NCBI RefSeq assembly: GCF_017814975.1 | Contig: NZ_JAGIQA010000021.1 | Location: forward strand, 79,869-143,868 | Length of the DNA stretch: 64,000 nt | Source: Cupriavidus consociatus | GTDB taxonomy: Bacteria; Pseudomonadota; Gammaproteobacteria; Burkholderiales; Burkholderiaceae | Direction: 5' to 3' | Part shown: positions 15,106 to 23,665 of the stretch, piece by piece | How the letters are laid out: every line of letters starts with the position of its first letter | Numbering within the stretch: position 1 is the stretch's first letter | Position numbers and translations under genes: made by a program | Notes under the pieces: generated by a model | Databases searched by the model: none | What the model was told of the DNA's origin: nothing | Seen by the model: only the letters and a program-made list of their open reading frames with translations

Positions 15106-15127
15106 GTGAACAGTGTACACAAACAAA
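15106..15127. promoter_or_regulatory. TetR promoter and probable autoregulatory operator
   Basis: On the minus strand TTTGTT and TATAAG are 16 bases apart and drive the TetR gene. The spacer holds GTGTACACTGTTCAC (15106-15120), a near-palindrome with 7-bp arms and one mismatch. Occupancy would block RNA polymerase, the usual TetR autorepression arrangement. Confidence 0.6.
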
Positions 15128-15161
15128 GCGCCACCGGCTTGCCGCAGGCCGGCTGCCGGTA

Positions 15162-16598
15162 TCAGAGGATGGGGGCGAACAGCTTGGCCACGTGCATGGC
15201 CACGCGCAGCGGCGCGGGCGCGCCCACGAACTCATCCAGCCCGATGCGTTTGGCGTTGGCGAAATCGGTTTCCAGCATGGCAGTCACGTCGGCCGCAAAG
15301 CCCTTGTCTGCCGTCATCACCATCAGCTCGAAGTTGAGCCGGAACGAGCGGTTGTCGAGGTTCGCCGTGCCCACCGCGGCGGCTTCATCGTCGATCAGTA
15401 TCACCTTCTGGTGCAGGAAGCCCGGCTGGTAGCGATACAGCTTGATTCCCGCGGCGACAGCCTGATACGCATAGATGGTCGACGCGGCGTAGACGACCAG
15501 GTGATCGGGACGCGCCGGTATCAGGATGCGTACGTCGACGCCGCGCAGCACCGCCAGCCGCAGCACGGCGAACACGGCCTCGTCCGGCACGAAATACGGC
15601 GACGTGATCCAGAGCCGGTGCCGCGCCGACTGGATGGCCTCGACAAAGAACAGCGAACACGTTTCCTGCGAGTCCGCGGGACCGGTCGGAACCACCTGGC
15701 AGGTCATGCGGCCGCCAACCTCGGGTGGCGGCATCAGCAGGTGCGGGACTTCGCGTGCGGCCCAGTACCAGTCTTCGGCAAAGGACATCTGCAGGTCCAG
15801 CACGGCACTGCCGCGCAATGCGATATGGGTGTCGCGCCACGGCGCCAGCGGCGGACGCTCGCCCAGGTACTCCACGCCGACATTGTGGCCACCGAGAAAC
15901 GCCTCGCGTCCGTCCACGATGACCAGCTTGCGGTGGTTGCGGAAGTTGAGCTGGAAGCGGTTGACGAATCCCCGATGCGTGGAAAACGGCCGGGCATCGA
16001 CGCCCGCCTCTAGCAGCGTGCGCACGTAGCGACGCGGTAGCGCATGGCAGCCGATGCTGTCGAACAGGAAGTAGACCTTGACGCCGGCCTGCGCGCGCTC
16101 GCACAGCAGCGCCTGCAGGCGCCTGCCCAGCGCATCGTCGTGCACGATGAAGAACTGCACGATCAACACCTGCCTGGCCTGGCCGATCGCGGCAAAGATG
16201 GCATCGAAGGTCTGCGTGCCGTTGACCAGCAGGCGCACGTCGTTGTTGGCCAGGCAAGGCATGCCGGTCAGCCGCGGCAGCGCGCGCATGCAGACCTGCG
16301 TTGGCGAGTGCACCACGCAGGCGCTGCGGGCCTCGCGTTCGCGCGGGGTCATGCCGTGGCGGATCTCGCGCAGCCGGTCGTCATTGAAGCGGCGTGCATC
16401 GACATAGCCGGCAAAGGTGCTGCGCCCGAAGATCAGGTAGGGGACCAGCGTGAAGTACGGCATCATCACCAGCGACCCCGCCCACGCGATGGCGCCAGGC
16501 GCGGTGCGCACCGTCATGACGGCGTGCAGCGCCGCCATCACGCCGACGACGTGAAAGGCCAGGAGGATGAAGGCGATGACACTCGGGCTCTGCAGCAT
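15162..16598 (-). CDS. cls: Cardiolipin synthase (phospholipase D superfamily)
   Basis: A 478-residue membrane enzyme that condenses phosphatidylglycerol into cardiolipin. Two N-terminal transmembrane helices (~8-60) precede the bacterial Cls signature. Two HKD motifs are present: HRKLVIVDG (about residue 243) and HQKVILIDD (about 420), each with the downstream GG/GT...N. Length is close to the ~480 residues of ClsA. Start ATG 16598 gives the hydrophobic MLQSPSVIAF N-terminus; a longer frame upstream is Arg/Pro-rich and non-coding in appearance. The gene appears to be single. Confidence 0.92.
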   Translation of the reverse strand: MLQSPSVIAFILLAFHVVGVMAALHAVMTVRTAPGAIAWAGSLVMMPYFTLVPYLIFGRSTFAGYVDARRFNDDRLREIRHGMTPREREARSACVVHSPTQVCMRALPRLTGMPCLANNDVRLLVNGTQTFDAIFAAIGQARQVLIVQFFIVHDDALGRRLQALLCERAQAGVKVYFLFDSIGCHALPRRYVRTLLEAGVDARPFSTHRGFVNRFQLNFRNHRKLVIVDGREAFLGGHNVGVEYLGERPPLAPWRDTHIALRGSAVLDLQMSFAEDWYWAAREVPHLLMPPPEVGGRMTCQVVPTGPADSQETCSLFFVEAIQSARHRLWITSPYFVPDEAVFAVLRLAVLRGVDVRILIPARPDHLVVYAASTIYAYQAVAAGIKLYRYQPGFLHQKVILIDDEAAAVGTANLDNRSFRLNFELMVMTADKGFAADVTAMLETDFANAKRIGLDEFVGAPAPLRVAMHVAKLFAPIL

Positions 16599-17051
16599 CG
16601 GTGGCTTGAGTCCCCGGACCGGAACACGATGCGCGCTATTTTGGCACACCGCGGGCCGGATGTTGATGCCGCGCCGCACGCCTGCCTTCTTTTTTGGCAC
16701 GCCGATAGGATGACGGTGCCATGCGGCCGCCAGGCCTGGGCCCGGCCCGTTGTCCACAGGATCTGTGGACAACTTCGGCGGCACCTCGCAAGCCCCTCCC
16801 GCCATCAATGACTGCCGTTACCGCGCAGGAACAAGAAGAGCAAAAACGGCGGACTTTTCGGAAATGTCTGATTGCACCACGGCACGCGGCTTTTTACCCT
16901 TTGAGGCCGCAAGGTGCTCCTCATGCGCACATGCGCAGCGCTTCGGCTCCGGTCCCTTCAACGCCCCGATAGCCGCCCGAAAGTCGTCCGATAGCCGTCC
17001 AGTAGTTCGTCACCTTCCTGCCGTTCTCACACGCCGTCACGCTCGCTTCGT
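16599..17051. other. Intergenic region between cls and a divergent regulator gene
   Basis: A 453-base gap. It should hold the promoters of cls (minus) and the response regulator (plus). The only strong element I see is the 23-bp palindrome at 16750-16772. The short open frames in this gap lack ribosome sites and coding bias. Confidence 0.5.
16750..16772. promoter_or_regulatory. Perfect inverted repeat of a DnaA-box-like 9-mer
   Basis: TTGTCCACA (16750-16758) and TGTGGACAA (16764-16772) are perfect 9-bp inverted arms around GGATC. Each arm differs from the DnaA box TTATCCACA at one position. It may be a DnaA-responsive element or a dimeric repressor operator; it lies about 150 bp upstream of cls and 280 bp upstream of the regulator gene. 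Confidence 0.5.
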
Positions 17052-17819
17052 ATGCCGTCGCCGATCACTATTGCGCTGCTGCTGGGCAGGTCGCCCCAGT
17101 TGCAGGACATTCCAGACCTGCTGGTGCGCTCGGGTTTTCGCTGCAGCGTCTTCGACGCCGGCCGCGACCTGATCCACAGCGCCCTGCAGCAAACCTACGA
17201 CATGCTGCTGCTTCCCGACGAAGTTGCCGACATCCCGGTCATCGACGTGATCCGCGCGGTGCGCAGCGCACGCTCGCGCGATGTGCCGATCATGATGCTG
17301 GGCGGCGACAGCTGCGAAGACCGCCTGGTCGATGCGCTGGATGCCGGTGCTGATGACTACATGTGCCGTCCGCTCAGCCACCGCGTGCTGCTGGCGCGCA
17401 TCGCGGCGCTGCGCCGTCGCGTGACCGGCGAGCGTCTGCGCCAGGGGTTGGTGGTGCGTGCCGGCCCGTACCAGCTCAACAGTGTCGGCCGCTTCGCCAC
17501 GCTGCGCGACGAGCGCATCGAACTGACGCCGAAGGAATTCGACCTGGCCATGCTTCTGTTTTCGAATGTCGGCCGGATGCTGCCCAACCGCCGCATCGAG
17601 CAGACGGTATGGCGCCATGAATTGCCGCCGCTGTCGCGGGCGCTGGCGGGCCTGATGTCGCGCCTGCGCAAGACGCTGCGGCTTGGCATCGAGAACGGCA
17701 TCATCGTCACCGTCGTCTACGCGCATGGCTATCGGCTCGATGTGCTGGAGGAAAGCAGCCTGCCGCGGCTGCCGGCAGCCGGCCGCGAGCCGGCCGAGCG
17801 CAAGCCTTCCGGTTGCTAA
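17052..17819 (+). CDS. OmpR-type response regulator with a degenerate receiver domain
   Basis: A 255-residue protein with two domains. The receiver-like domain (~1-120) keeps the fold, including DAGADDYMCRPL (Lys replaced by Arg). It lacks the N-terminal acidic pair (ALLLGRSP) and has MLLLPDEVADIP where the phospho-Asp segment should be. The C-terminal OmpR winged helix (~140-235: IELTPKEFDLAMLLF ... VVYAHGYRLDVL) looks intact. It probably binds DNA without classical phosphorylation. Its stop overlaps the stop of the reverse-strand EAL/GGDEF pseudogene by four bases. No cognate kinase is adjacent. Confidence 0.82.
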   Translation: MPSPITIALLLGRSPQLQDIPDLLVRSGFRCSVFDAGRDLIHSALQQTYDMLLLPDEVADIPVIDVIRAVRSARSRDVPIMMLGGDSCEDRLVDALDAGADDYMCRPLSHRVLLARIAALRRRVTGERLRQGLVVRAGPYQLNSVGRFATLRDERIELTPKEFDLAMLLFSNVGRMLPNRRIEQTVWRHELPPLSRALAGLMSRLRKTLRLGIENGIIVTVVYAHGYRLDVLEESSLPRLPAAGREPAERKPSGC

Positions 17820-19151
17820 GCCTGCAGCGCTGCCTCCAGCGACAGGAACTCGAGCACCGCCATGCCCGTGGCTGAACGCTTGGCCTCGCGCTTGGCGACT
17901 GCCGCGGCGCCGCCGATATGCTGGCTGCCCAGAATCGCGGCGGCGCCCTTGAGCATTTCGTCGCCCTTCCAGTAGCCGTACTTGTCGTTGAACGGCTTGA
18001 AGTGGTTCAGGTCGACATAGCACGCACGGAACTCGCTGGCGGCGTCGATCAGGCGCTCGATATGCTGGTTGAGCGGGATATTGCCCGGCAGGAACGTCAG
18101 CGGATTGGCATAGCGTGCCGCCTCCATACGCACTTCGGTGATCGCGCGGATCAGGTCGGCGCCCGTGCCCAGCCCGATATAGCGGCCTTGCTCGGTGATC
18201 AGGAAGCCATGGGCCAGCGAGCGCGTGTTCTCTCCAGACAGAATCTGCGCCATTTCCTCGAGTGTCGCGTGGCGCTCGAAGCAGGCCGGCTCGCGGTTGG
18301 CCATGGCAATACAGGCCTTCTTGCCATACAGCTCACGGTGGAACGGTGCGGCGTAGCGGTCGATGAAACCCTGGCGGCCGATGATGGCAAGCGGCCGTCC
18401 ATCGTCATGGACCACCGCCACGGCATGCAGCTCGGGCTGGTCCTGGAACATGCGCAGCACCGCGTCGTTGCTGGCGGCCGGCGATACCGTGGGTGCGGGG
18501 CGCAACAGCCTCCCGGCGGTCATGCCGGACCAGCCCGAGCGCACCACCTGTGGAAACACGGCGATATGCCGGGACGCCAGCGTGCGCCGCACCTGCGGGG
18601 CCACCTGCGTATCCGGGCGTGCCGACGGCCGGCCGATGTAGTAGCCCTGCGCACCGGTCATACTGCATGCCCAGCTCGCGCAGCAGCGACATGGCCGTGC
18701 CGAAGCTCGCGGCATCGCCGATCGGGGTCTGCTCGGTGACCTCGACCACCAGCCGCGACGGTGCGATACCGGCTCGCAGCAATGCCGCCGACAAGCGCTC
18801 TCGATCGGCCAGCAGATATCGCAGCGTCATCGGACTGAAATTCAGGAACAGCTTGCCCGGCAGTTCCAGACCGCGCCAGGCGGCCAGCGCGGTGCGCGCC
18901 GCTTCGATTTCCAGCGCGATCGTGTTCTCGACGCCCTGTGCAAGGCGGAACAAGGCTTCAGGCAATGCATAAGGCGAGCCCGCCGGGCCGCGGACCTGTG
19001 CTTCGTAGCCGAGCAGCTCGGCATTGCCAGCCTGCACGATCGGCTGGAACACCGAATACAGTGGCGGGATCTGCGCGCGTGGAACCGCCGGCCCGGCAGG
19101 GATGCCTGGGATTAGGTGGAACGGTGGCAGTGCGGCGTCGTGACCAGGCAT
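17816..19151 (-). pseudogene. EAL-CBS-GGDEF cyclic-di-GMP protein destroyed by two internal deletions
   Basis: Start ATG at MPGHDAAL. The EAL domain begins normally (YSVFQPIVQ, GYEAQVRG, NFSPMTLR, EVTEQTP) but breaks near 18659 after LRELGMQY. The sequence then resumes, in another frame, at AQGYYIGRP, the very end of an EAL domain, so the DD, Lys and Glu catalytic segments are gone. CBS-like repeats and the start of a GGDEF domain follow (YVDLNHFKPFNDKYGYWKGD). At about 17917 the frame jumps from AAAILGSQH to AAAVAKREAK, near the domain end, so the GGDEF loop itself is lost. Neither synthesis nor hydrolysis of cyclic-di-GMP is possible. Confidence 0.85.
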
Positions 19152-19406
19152 GATGGATCCGGGAGGGAAGGCAGATAGCAGGGCACAAGACCCCGAGGCG
19201 CGCCACATTGCATGACATGGATATGACAACACGATGACAGTCCCATGCCTGTCATGTCACGCCGGCGTCACGTTTATCGGTCACCATGCGTGCGCCGCCC
19301 GCGACCCTCCCGCACGAGGAAGGCGCGACGGCAAACCGGGTCAAGCCCGGGCTGCGCTGCCGCCCGCTGCGGTTGGCTGGACGCGCGCCCGTCTGGAGTC
19401 ATCTCC

Positions 19407-21026
19407 GTGTTGCACGTCATCAAGTCAAGCCTGCCGGGCCGCCGCCCGGCTTTTGCCGCGCTGGGCCGAGCCGCCTCGCGCCTGAACCGCCTGCCGCTGG
19501 TCGCACGCCTGTGCGCCGCCTTTGCCCTGGTCTACCTGTTCGGGGCCGCGGTCGGGTTGACCGGTATCGCCAACCTCGTGTCGATCAAGGCGCGCACCGA
19601 TACCCTCTACCAGCAGGATATGCATGGCGCCATGTCGGCCGAGCGCGCGCACTCGGCGCTGGCCGCACTCGGCCGCGCCCAACTGGCGCTGACGATGGCC
19701 ACCAGCGGTGCCGAGCGCGACACCGCCGGCGCCGAGATCGAACAGGCGCTGGCGCGGCTCGACGCGGCGCTGGCCGGCGTGCGCCAGGCCAATGCCACGC
19801 TGGCCGGGCCGCTGCTCGACGCGCGCCAACGCGCCGCCGAGCTGGTGCAAGGCTATGTCGAGCTGCTGCGCAAGCAGCCGCTCGATCCGCTGCAGTTCGA
19901 CAGCGCGGTCTCGGTCGAGGGCCACTTTGTCACCGAGCAACTGCAGGCCCTGAGCCAGCGTATCGAGGCGGTGCGCGTGCAGCAGGAGCGGCAGGCCGCC
20001 GCGACCGTGGCCAGCGTTGCCAGCAGCCAGCTGCGCGCGCAGGCGTGGATGGTGGCCCTGCTCGGCGCCAGCCTGCTGGCCGCGGCAGGGTTGGCGTGGA
20101 TCGCCGCGCGCAGCCTGCGGGCGGAGTTGGGGGGCGAGCCGCGTGACGCCGCCGAAATTGCGCGGCGCATCGCCGCCGGCGACCTGACCGCCACGATCGC
20201 GCTGCATCCCTCGGATCGCAGCAGCATGCTGCACCACGTGGCGGGCATGCGCGACCAGCTCGCCGGCGTGCTGGCACGCATTCATGGCTCCGCGCAGGAG
20301 ATCGCCGCGGCCAGCCAGCAGATCTCCGCCGACAATCACGCCTTGTCGGCCCGGACACAGCTGCAGGCCAGCGCCCTCGATGCCGCGGGCGCCAGCATGG
20401 AGGCGCTGGCGGGGCGGGTTGCCGACGCACACGCGCAGGCAACCGAATCGCGCCTGCTGGCCGACCAGGCACGCACCGCCACCGATGCCGGCGCGGACGT
20501 CGTGCGGCAGATGCGCGGCGCCATGGACGCGCTGCACGGCCACTCGCGCCACATCGCGGAAATCGTCAGCGTGATCGAGAGCATCGCGTTCCAGACCAAT
20601 ATCCTGGCGCTCAACGCCGCCGTCGAGGCCGCCCGGGCGGGCGCGGCCGGGCGCGGCTTCGCCGTGGTCGCGCAGGAAGTGCGCGCGCTGGCCCAGCGCA
20701 GCGCCGATGCCGCGCGCGAGATCGGCGGCATCATCGGCACGGCCACGCATGAAATCGGCCTGGGCGCGCGCCTGAGCGGTGACGTGGTGGCAGCCATGGA
20801 GCGTATCGCCACCGCCGTGCAGCACAGCCATGCGCTGGCCGGTACCCTGTGCACGCTGGCCGATCAGCAGGCCGCCAGTGTGCAGGCGGCTGCCGGATCC
20901 GTCACGCAGTTGCGCCAGACCGCCCAGCAGAATGCCGCGCTGGTGGATGAACTGGGTGGACAGGCCGGGCGCCTCGACCACCAGGCCGTGGTTCTGGCCG
21001 AGGATGTGGCGCGTTTCCGCTTCTGA
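19407..21026 (+). CDS. Methyl-accepting chemotaxis protein
   Basis: A 539-residue chemoreceptor starting at GTG, eight bases after GGAG; the longer open frame upstream lacks a ribosome site and is Arg-rich. Transmembrane helices at ~30-52 and ~212-235 bracket a helical periplasmic ligand domain of the four-helix-bundle type. HAMP follows (EIARRIAAGDLTATIAL), then the signalling tip IESIAFQTNILALNAAVEAA and RGFAVVAQEVRALAQRS, typical of the CheA/CheW-binding hairpin. The C-terminus ends without a CheR-docking pentapeptide. Ligand unknown; no che genes are nearby. Confidence 0.92.
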   Translation: MLHVIKSSLPGRRPAFAALGRAASRLNRLPLVARLCAAFALVYLFGAAVGLTGIANLVSIKARTDTLYQQDMHGAMSAERAHSALAALGRAQLALTMATSGAERDTAGAEIEQALARLDAALAGVRQANATLAGPLLDARQRAAELVQGYVELLRKQPLDPLQFDSAVSVEGHFVTEQLQALSQRIEAVRVQQERQAAATVASVASSQLRAQAWMVALLGASLLAAAGLAWIAARSLRAELGGEPRDAAEIARRIAAGDLTATIALHPSDRSSMLHHVAGMRDQLAGVLARIHGSAQEIAAASQQISADNHALSARTQLQASALDAAGASMEALAGRVADAHAQATESRLLADQARTATDAGADVVRQMRGAMDALHGHSRHIAEIVSVIESIAFQTNILALNAAVEAARAGAAGRGFAVVAQEVRALAQRSADAAREIGGIIGTATHEIGLGARLSGDVVAAMERIATAVQHSHALAGTLCTLADQQAASVQAAAGSVTQLRQTAQQNAALVDELGGQAGRLDHQAVVLAEDVARFRF

Positions 21027-21100
21027 GGGGGCAAGCCTTATCGCTCCCGGTCTCGCCAGTGCGTCGGTCAGATGTGTCTGCGCGAAACATTTGACATGGC

Positions 21101-21172
21101 GACGTAACCGGCATTTACGTCTTCCTCGACAAAGTTACAGATCTGTTTCAACTGAAGCAGTGCCGGTTACGT
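21101..21172. promoter_or_regulatory. Nested inverted repeats in the leader of the HAD-like gene
   Basis: GACGTAA (21101-21107) and TTACGTC (21115-21121) form a compact 7-bp inverted repeat. The overlapping ACGTAACCGGCA (21102-21113) pairs perfectly with TGCCGGTTACGT (21161-21172), 47 bases away. TTGACA at 21091-21096 is a possible -35. The shared left arm could pair with either partner, so this is either a multi-site operator or a switchable RNA leader. Confidence 0.55.
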
Positions 21173-21237
21173 GCAGGCTGCTGGCTGCCTAGTAATCTTG
21201 CCTCACACCAACTGCACTGGCATCCGCCCAGGAAATC

Positions 21238-21834
21238 ATGGCTGAACGACTGATCATGCTGGACGTACCGGGCGTCCTGTACTCCGACCGCTCCCGCGCC
21301 CGCCTCGGCGGCATTCCGGATTCAGGCACGCTGCGCGATGTCAGGTTCTTCGACCCGATCGCGCTCGGCTTCGTCCGCCGGCTGTTTGGTGTTGCCGGTG
21401 CGCGCGTGGTGGTGTCCGATGCCTGGCGTCGCGGCACGCCGGCCGCGATCCTGCAGCAGCTGGACCTGCAGATCGAAGCCATGACCCCGGCCGCCACGGG
21501 CGGCCACGGCGCAGAGATCGCCGCTTATTTTGCGCAGGCCGCGGCGCCCGTCCATTACGTGATCCTGTCATGCGCCAAGCCGGAATCCATGCCGGAAGCC
21601 ATGCGCGATCACCTGGTCAGCGTCGATCCGGCGCTCGGGCTGACGCTGGAAAACTTCCAGCAGGCGCTCGGCATCCTTGGCGTGGCCTGCCCCTCCACGG
21701 TGATGCCCGCGCCCAAGCTCGATGCCGGGCTGAAGGCCAAGCTGGAACAACTGCAGCAGCTGGCGCGCGAGAACCCGGCGCGCTTCGCCACGGAGCAGGC
21801 TGCGCAAGTCATGCGCGAGTACGTCCACGCCTGA
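21238..21834 (+). CDS. HAD-like domain protein (Swiss-Army-Knife RNA-repair HAD type)
   Basis: A 198-residue soluble protein. The N-terminal MLDVPGVLYSD matches the first HAD motif loosely, with the nucleophile Asp at ~9 but Val-Pro where a second Asp is usual. GARVVVSDAWRRG (~57-69) matches the S/T-x-x-W-R segment typical of this small HAD subgroup. The C-terminal ~40 residues are an amphipathic helix region. Start ATG 21238 follows AGGA. Members of the group are linked to RNA repair or remain unassigned; activity here is uncertain because of the altered DxD motif. Confidence 0.65.
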   Translation: MAERLIMLDVPGVLYSDRSRARLGGIPDSGTLRDVRFFDPIALGFVRRLFGVAGARVVVSDAWRRGTPAAILQQLDLQIEAMTPAATGGHGAEIAAYFAQAAAPVHYVILSCAKPESMPEAMRDHLVSVDPALGLTLENFQQALGILGVACPSTVMPAPKLDAGLKAKLEQLQQLARENPARFATEQAAQVMREYVHA

Positions 21835-21972
21835 TCCGCAGCCACTGTGCGGCAAGCCAAGCGGGGCGCCTTCGGGCGCCCTGTTGCATTTCCCGTAACG
21901 CGCGATCCCGTATCATGCTCGCTGCCGCCGGCTTTCTGCCGGCACCACCGCCAGGACATCCAGGATACAGCC

Positions 21973-22341
21973 ATGCCCCACCTCGTCATCGAACTCACGG
22001 AAAACACCCGCCTGAACTGCTCGCAGGAAGAGTTGCTCGATGAAGCCAATGCCGCGCTGCTGGCGTCGGGGCAGTTCCAGGAGGCCGATATCAAGTCGCG
22101 CTGCATCACGCTGTCGACCTACCGCCAGGGCGTCGATGCCGCGGATCGCGCCTTCGTCCATGCGCGCCTGTCGATCCTCGATGGCCGCGACACCGCCGTC
22201 CGCCAGGCGCTGGGCCAGGCCGTCTGCGACGTGATCGCCGATGCCGTGCGCACGGGTGCGGACGGTGGCCAGTCGGTGCAGGTCTCGGTGGAAGTGTGCG
22301 AGATGCAGCGCGCCACCTTCGCCAAGCAGGTCATTGGTTGA
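21973..22341 (+). CDS. 5-carboxymethyl-2-hydroxymuconate isomerase family protein
   Basis: A 122-residue tautomerase-superfamily protein. The start ATG places the catalytic proline right after Met (M-P-H-L-V-I-E), as required for the amino-terminal Pro mechanism. IKSRCITLSTYRQG and AFVHARLSILDGRD match CHMI (HpaF), which isomerises CHM in homoprotocatechuate breakdown. No other hpa genes are in the window, so the substrate may differ. The open frame extends 42 codons upstream but without conservation. It follows the HAD-like gene on the same strand with a 138-base gap. Confidence 0.85.
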   Translation: MPHLVIELTENTRLNCSQEELLDEANAALLASGQFQEADIKSRCITLSTYRQGVDAADRAFVHARLSILDGRDTAVRQALGQAVCDVIADAVRTGADGGQSVQVSVEVCEMQRATFAKQVIG

Positions 22342-22374
22342 GCCACGGGTACGCGCCAATAATTGCCGGCAAAT

Positions 22375-22404
22375 AAAAAACCCGCGACCCTCTCAGGCCG
22401 CGGG
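22375..22404 (-). terminator. Intrinsic terminator of the minus-strand candidate sRNA
   Basis: Stem CCCGCG/CGCGGG followed by six T on the minus strand. On the plus strand the U-run would precede the stem, so it does not serve the isomerase gene that ends at 22341. Confidence 0.7.
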
Positions 22405-22463
22405 CACCAGCTTCGGGGAAGACGCCGAAGCCTGTCACGGGGAGCGCCCCCGCACCCATGACG
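22375..22463 (-). ncRNA. Candidate sRNA on the minus strand
   Basis: Read on the minus strand this gap holds three hairpins in series: GGGG/CCCC around 22439-22450, GCTTCGG/CCGAAGC at 22410-22431 with a CU-rich loop (CGTCTTCC), and a terminator stem CCCGCG/CGCGGG (22381-22404) followed by six T. TAGAAT at 22470-22475 (minus) is a good -10 placed about 8-10 bases before the first hairpin; the -35 is poor. No minus-strand gene ends here: the HU-like gene already has its own terminator at 22533-22568. Confidence 0.45.
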
Positions 22464-22532
22464 TCTGCGATTCTAGAGGGACGCCTGCGCCGGCGGATTG
22501 ACCTGGATTAAATGCTCCGCATCGTCCCAGCC

Positions 22533-22568
22533 ATGAAAAAAAGGAGCCGCGAGCAGCTCCTTTTTCAT
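22533..22568. terminator. Bidirectional terminator after the HU-like gene
   Basis: AAAAAGGAGC and GCTCCTTTTT form a 10-bp stem with an 8-base loop; both ends carry A/T runs. It lies 22 bases past the stop of the minus-strand HU-like gene. Confidence 0.85.
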
Positions 22569-22589
22569 CGGGACAGGCTGTGGCGCAAA

Positions 22590-23048
22590 TCAGGCCGCGG
22601 CGTCCTTCAGCTTCTTCAGCGGGCGCACCTTCACCTTGACGCTGGCCGGCTTGGCCGGGAACCAACGCTCTTCACCGGTGAACGGGTCCTTGCCGAAGCG
22701 CTTCTTCTTGGCCGGGACTTGCTGTGCCGTCACCTTCAGCAGGCCCGGCAGCGTGAATTCACCAGCGCCCTTCTTGTTCAGCGCGCTGACGATGGTGTTT
22801 TCCAGATGGGCCAGAACCGTCTTCACGGTCTTGGCTTCCAGTTCCGTCTGGGCTACCAGGTGAGCGACCAGGCTCGACTTGTTGAAGGTGTCCTTCAGCG
22901 GGCGCGCAACGGGCGCAGCGGCGGTAGCCGCCTTCTTGGCCGGCGCGGCCTTCTTGGCGGCAGCCTTCACGGGTGCCTTGGTTGCCGCAGCCTTCTTGGC
23001 AGCGGGCTTGGTTGCAGTCTTCGCGGTCGGTTTCGCTTTGGTCGCCAT
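22590..23048 (-). CDS. HU-family nucleoid protein with histone-H1-like Lys/Ala N-terminal tail
   Basis: A 152-residue protein starting at ATG for MATKAKPT. Residues ~2-50 are a Lys/Ala/Pro repeat tail (AKKAA, PAKKA units) like eukaryotic H1 or Bordetella-type H1 homologues. Residues ~55-150 are an HU/IHF fold: NKSSLVAHLVAQTELEAKTV, a short FTLPGLLKV beta strand and a modified arm RFGKDPFTGEERWFPAKPASV. It should compact DNA through both parts. It differs from the plain HU gene at 33444-33725. A bidirectional terminator follows. Confidence 0.88.
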   Translation of the reverse strand: MATKAKPTAKTATKPAAKKAAATKAPVKAAAKKAAPAKKAATAAAPVARPLKDTFNKSSLVAHLVAQTELEAKTVKTVLAHLENTIVSALNKKGAGEFTLPGLLKVTAQQVPAKKKRFGKDPFTGEERWFPAKPASVKVKVRPLKKLKDAAA

Positions 23049-23318
23049 ATCGATATACGTAAGTTGAACGATGGATGCCGGTTCATCGTTTTGCACGCTC
23101 AGCAGCGCTGCGCAAAACGCCTTGTCGGCGCCCACTGAATCATAGCGGAAACAGCCGTAAGTCAAGGGGTTTTCGTGCATGCGAAGCGCAAAACCCCGTG
23201 AAAACCCCGGGTTTTGTCGCACCTTTGCCTCAGCGAAAACGCGAAGAGGGCCTACGTCCCCCCGTTTTGGCACTTGCGTACGCTGCGCGACGCGAACATG
23301 GAGACCGCATTCCATGTT

Positions 23319-23558
23319 TCAGCCACGCACCGAAATCGGAAGCAGCGGGCCTGCAAACAGCGCGCCGAGTGCAAGCAGCGGCAGCGATGCATCAGCCTGC
23401 GCCCATGCGCGCGACAGTGCCGGCAGGCTGGCCTGCATGCCGAACACGCTCGCCACGCATAGCAGCGAAACCGGGGCAACGGCGAAAAACGCCAGCGTGC
23501 GCAGAGGCCTGCCGCCAACGGTCGGCGAATTGCTGGCGAAGGTCTTGGATCGGGACAT
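23319..23558 (-). CDS. Small two-helix membrane protein, unknown function
   Basis: A 79-residue protein starting at ATG for MSRSKTFA, preceded by GGAAG. Two hydrophobic stretches are visible: LAFFAVAPVSLLCVASVFGM (~24-43) and LPLLALGALFAGPLLPI (~58-74). No known family. It is divergent from the PepSY gene, so it may belong to the same stress-sensing locus; that is inference from position only. Confidence 0.5.
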   Translation of the reverse strand: MSRSKTFASNSPTVGGRPLRTLAFFAVAPVSLLCVASVFGMQASLPALSRAWAQADASLPLLALGALFAGPLLPISVRG

Positions 23559-23665
23559 GTCCGCTTCCGGGGATGAGATGCGGGCATTGTCGGCGGCGCT
23601 GGCTGAACCCCGCCTGAGTGTTTCGTTCAGCCCGCGTTCAGGCTTTTTGATGCAAACTTCGGGCC

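Noticed and set aside
22435..22501. Small minus-strand open frame (start near 22460) over the candidate sRNA
   Set aside because: It reads through the terminator hairpin and has no ribosome site.
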